A program made the position numbers and the translations under genes. Below the pieces are notes generated by a model. It had not been told where the DNA came from, did no database searches, and was given only the letters and a program-made list of their open reading frames with translations. 7,148 nt of DNA. Origin: Candidatus Sphingobacterium stercoripullorum (GTDB lineage Bacteria; Bacteroidota; Bacteroidia; Sphingobacteriales; Sphingobacteriaceae). Below, one piece after another: positions 5,814-7,148 of the stretch (positions within the stretch are counted from its first letter, which is position 1; every line of letters starts with the position of its first letter). Location: assembly GCA_019114715.1 (NCBI GenBank), contig DXEZ01000326.1:1-7148 (forward strand), given 5' to 3'.

Positions 5814-7148
5814 TTAATGGAGGTATTGATATAAAAACTTTTCTACCTCCAGATAATAGGAAATTTTATTCTCTTCCTTCTCCAACCTGCGCGTATCGTC
5901 CTCAAGGTACATATACTTTACGGGAATATGGTTATTTTTCAACGCACGCACGAACTGATGCACATCGGTTACCGAGCTAACGCGCTCTTTCCCTCCTTGC
6001 ACGAGCATCACCGGGATGCTGACCTTATCGGCATGAAAAACTGGGGATGTTGCTCGGAACATATCGGATTCTTTATGCGGGTTACCCACCATCTCGTAAT
6101 AAAGCTGCAGGTAGGGCTGCAAGTGCGGCGGAATCTCTTTAAAGAAGGTAAATAGGTTGCTATAACCAGAATTGGAAATTGCACACTGAAACATGGACGA
6201 GTTGAAGGTCGCCGCATAGAGCGCGGAATACCCTCCAAAGCCAGAGCCCATGATTGCAATGCGGTCTTTATCGGCAATATCTTGGTGTATGAGCCAGGCT
6301 ACGCCATCGGTGATATCGGTTTGCACTTTCCCGCCCCATTCCTTGAACCCTGCGGCCCAAAAATCCTTACCAAAGCCCTTGGACCCTCTGTAGTTGACCT
6401 GAAAAACAGCATACCCGCGGCTAGCTAAAAACTGTACCTGAGAGTTAAACCCCCAGTAATCCCTCCTGCCGGGTCCATCATGAACGAGCACCACAGTGGG
6501 ATTATTTTTCTTGTTTCCCTTAGGGTAGGTCACATACCCTTGGATGGGCAGATCATCGCGCGAACGGAAGGTCACCGCTTCGGTGGGGTGGAGATCCACG
6601 CCTTCTAGCTTAGGGTTGGACTTCACAATCAAACTTGCAGAATCCACCTGCGCATCGTATAGGTAAAAACCTCCAGGCTTCACGTCACTAAAAACGTGAA
6701 ACAGCAATTTATCTAAAGACCTATCGACATCCAGTATATGGATCATCATCCCAGGAAAATGTCCTTGTATCTTTTTATAATTGTCTGCTAGCGTATCGTT
6801 ATAAAAGGTAAGTGAATCTTTCACAAGCGTGCTTGAAGTATAAAGCATATCTTCGTGCAAGGTAGAATAACCACCTGAGTTGATATCCACCTGATCACTT
6901 TCTAAAAGAAGCTCGATCTCCTCTCCCGTCTTGGCGTCCCACTTGACCAGTGCCAGCTTATCGCGATCCACATTCGAGAGCGCATAAAACACATCTAGGG
7001 AATCTTTCACCAGCCCCATAGGATAGACTGAAGTCCCCAGCCCTATCTTCAGCACTTCCGCAAAAGGAAGGTGATTCCTTGGCCTATATAGCAGGCTCTC
7101 CTCCAGGCTATCGCTGGTGAGCGCTAGGCGCACCTGCCCATCACTAGA
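5814..7148 (-). CDS. S9 prolyl-oligopeptidase-like protein with altered catalytic triad (5' end outside window)
   Basis: 444 residues are visible; the frame stays open to the window edge (SSDGQ precedes the first possible GTG start at 7133), so the N-terminus is missing. Visible residues 1 to about 195 look like the end of a beta-propeller, and about 200-444 form the alpha/beta-hydrolase domain. Family landmarks of the S9 peptidases are clear: VVLVHDGPG (219-227), WGFNSQVQFLASRGYAVF, NYRGSKGFG, DITDGVAWLI, YEMVGNP and ATSPVFHADK. However, the nucleophile motif GxSxGG reads GSGFGG (Gly303 in the Ser position). The catalytic Asp loop (GxxDxRV) reads GGKERV (Glu388, one residue short), and the GHGF His loop reads TRRL (Arg420). 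The Glu-Arg spacing of 32 equals the Asp-His spacing in DPP4 and the Aeropyrum acylaminoacyl peptidase. This points to a non-catalytic homologue. Codons and frame look normal, so it is not a decayed gene. It is the first visible gene of the kinase/regulator operon. Confidence 0.93.
   Translation of the reverse strand, partial: SSDGQVRLALTSDSLEESLLYRPRNHLPFAEVLKIGLGTSVYPMGLVKDSLDVFYALSNVDRDKLALVKWDAKTGEEIELLLESDQVDINSGGYSTLHEDMLYTSSTLVKDSLTFYNDTLADNYKKIQGHFPGMMIHILDVDRSLDKLLFHVFSDVKPGGFYLYDAQVDSASLIVKSNPKLEGVDLHPTEAVTFRSRDDLPIQGYVTYPKGNKKNNPTVVLVHDGPGRRDYWGFNSQVQFLASRGYAVFQVNYRGSKGFGKDFWAAGFKEWGGKVQTDITDGVAWLIHQDIADKDRIAIMGSGFGGYSALYAATFNSSMFQCAISNSGYSNLFTFFKEIPPHLQPYLQLYYEMVGNPHKESDMFRATSPVFHADKVSIPVMLVQGGKERVSSVTDVHQFVRALKNNHIPVKYMYLEDDTRRLEKEENKISYYLEVEKFLYQYLH

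Noticed and set aside
6008..6277. Second minus-strand frame of 89 codons inside the S9-like gene
   Set aside because: It is an off-frame reading of the region coding for conserved S9 motifs; the product is low-complexity Ser/Arg/Pro-rich and unlike any protein I know.
7131..7133. GTG at 7133 as the start of the S9-like gene
   Set aside because: The frame continues upstream without a stop to the window edge (SSDGQ), and the visible propeller part is too short for the family, so this GTG is almost certainly internal.
5814..7148. S9-like gene as a decaying pseudogene
   Set aside because: The frame is uninterrupted across the whole visible gene, the non-catalytic family motifs are well kept, and spacing to the kinase gene is operon-like, so function with altered chemistry is more likely than decay.

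Overview
The window looks like a piece of a Bacteroidota chromosome, most likely Sphingobacteriales (Pedobacter/Sphingobacterium-like). This is inferred from protein flavour (PPase, HIT and S9 sequences), AT-rich gene leaders without clear Shine-Dalgarno sites, a TAnnTTTG-type promoter box, and greA next to a HIT-family gene. Every gene I can support is on the minus strand, so transcription runs from high to low coordinates. No tRNA, rRNA, CRISPR array, insertion sequence or phage gene was seen.

In transcription order there are three blocks. (1) 7148-3412 is a tight three-gene operon: an S9 prolyl-oligopeptidase-like protein (5' end outside the window), a two-TM sensor histidine kinase with a large extracytoplasmic domain, and an OmpR-type response regulator. 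The gaps are 12 and 8 nt. It ends at an intrinsic-terminator-like hairpin (3322-3366) that lies only about 30 nt before the next start codon. (2) 3296-2216 holds greA, then a 190-nt gap with a greA terminator, a perfect 12-bp inverted repeat and a promoter-like box, then a HIT-family nucleotide hydrolase/transferase gene. (3) 2137-1 holds a DedA-family membrane protein, soluble family I inorganic pyrophosphatase, and a CNNM/CorC ('hemolysin') membrane protein with CBS domains that is cut by the window edge. Gaps within this block are 15 and 13 nt, so it is probably one operon.

Most of the content is ordinary housekeeping. The item most worth attention is the S9-like protein. By motif alignment all three catalytic-triad positions are changed (Ser to Gly, Asp to Glu, His to Arg), while the fold-defining motifs and the reading frame are intact. 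A conserved-looking pseudo-peptidase immediately upstream of, and probably co-transcribed with, a histidine kinase and response regulator suggests a binding or sensing role instead of proteolysis. That role is inference. The second item is the greA leader, where the upstream terminator hairpin has a competing antiterminator-like pairing partner.
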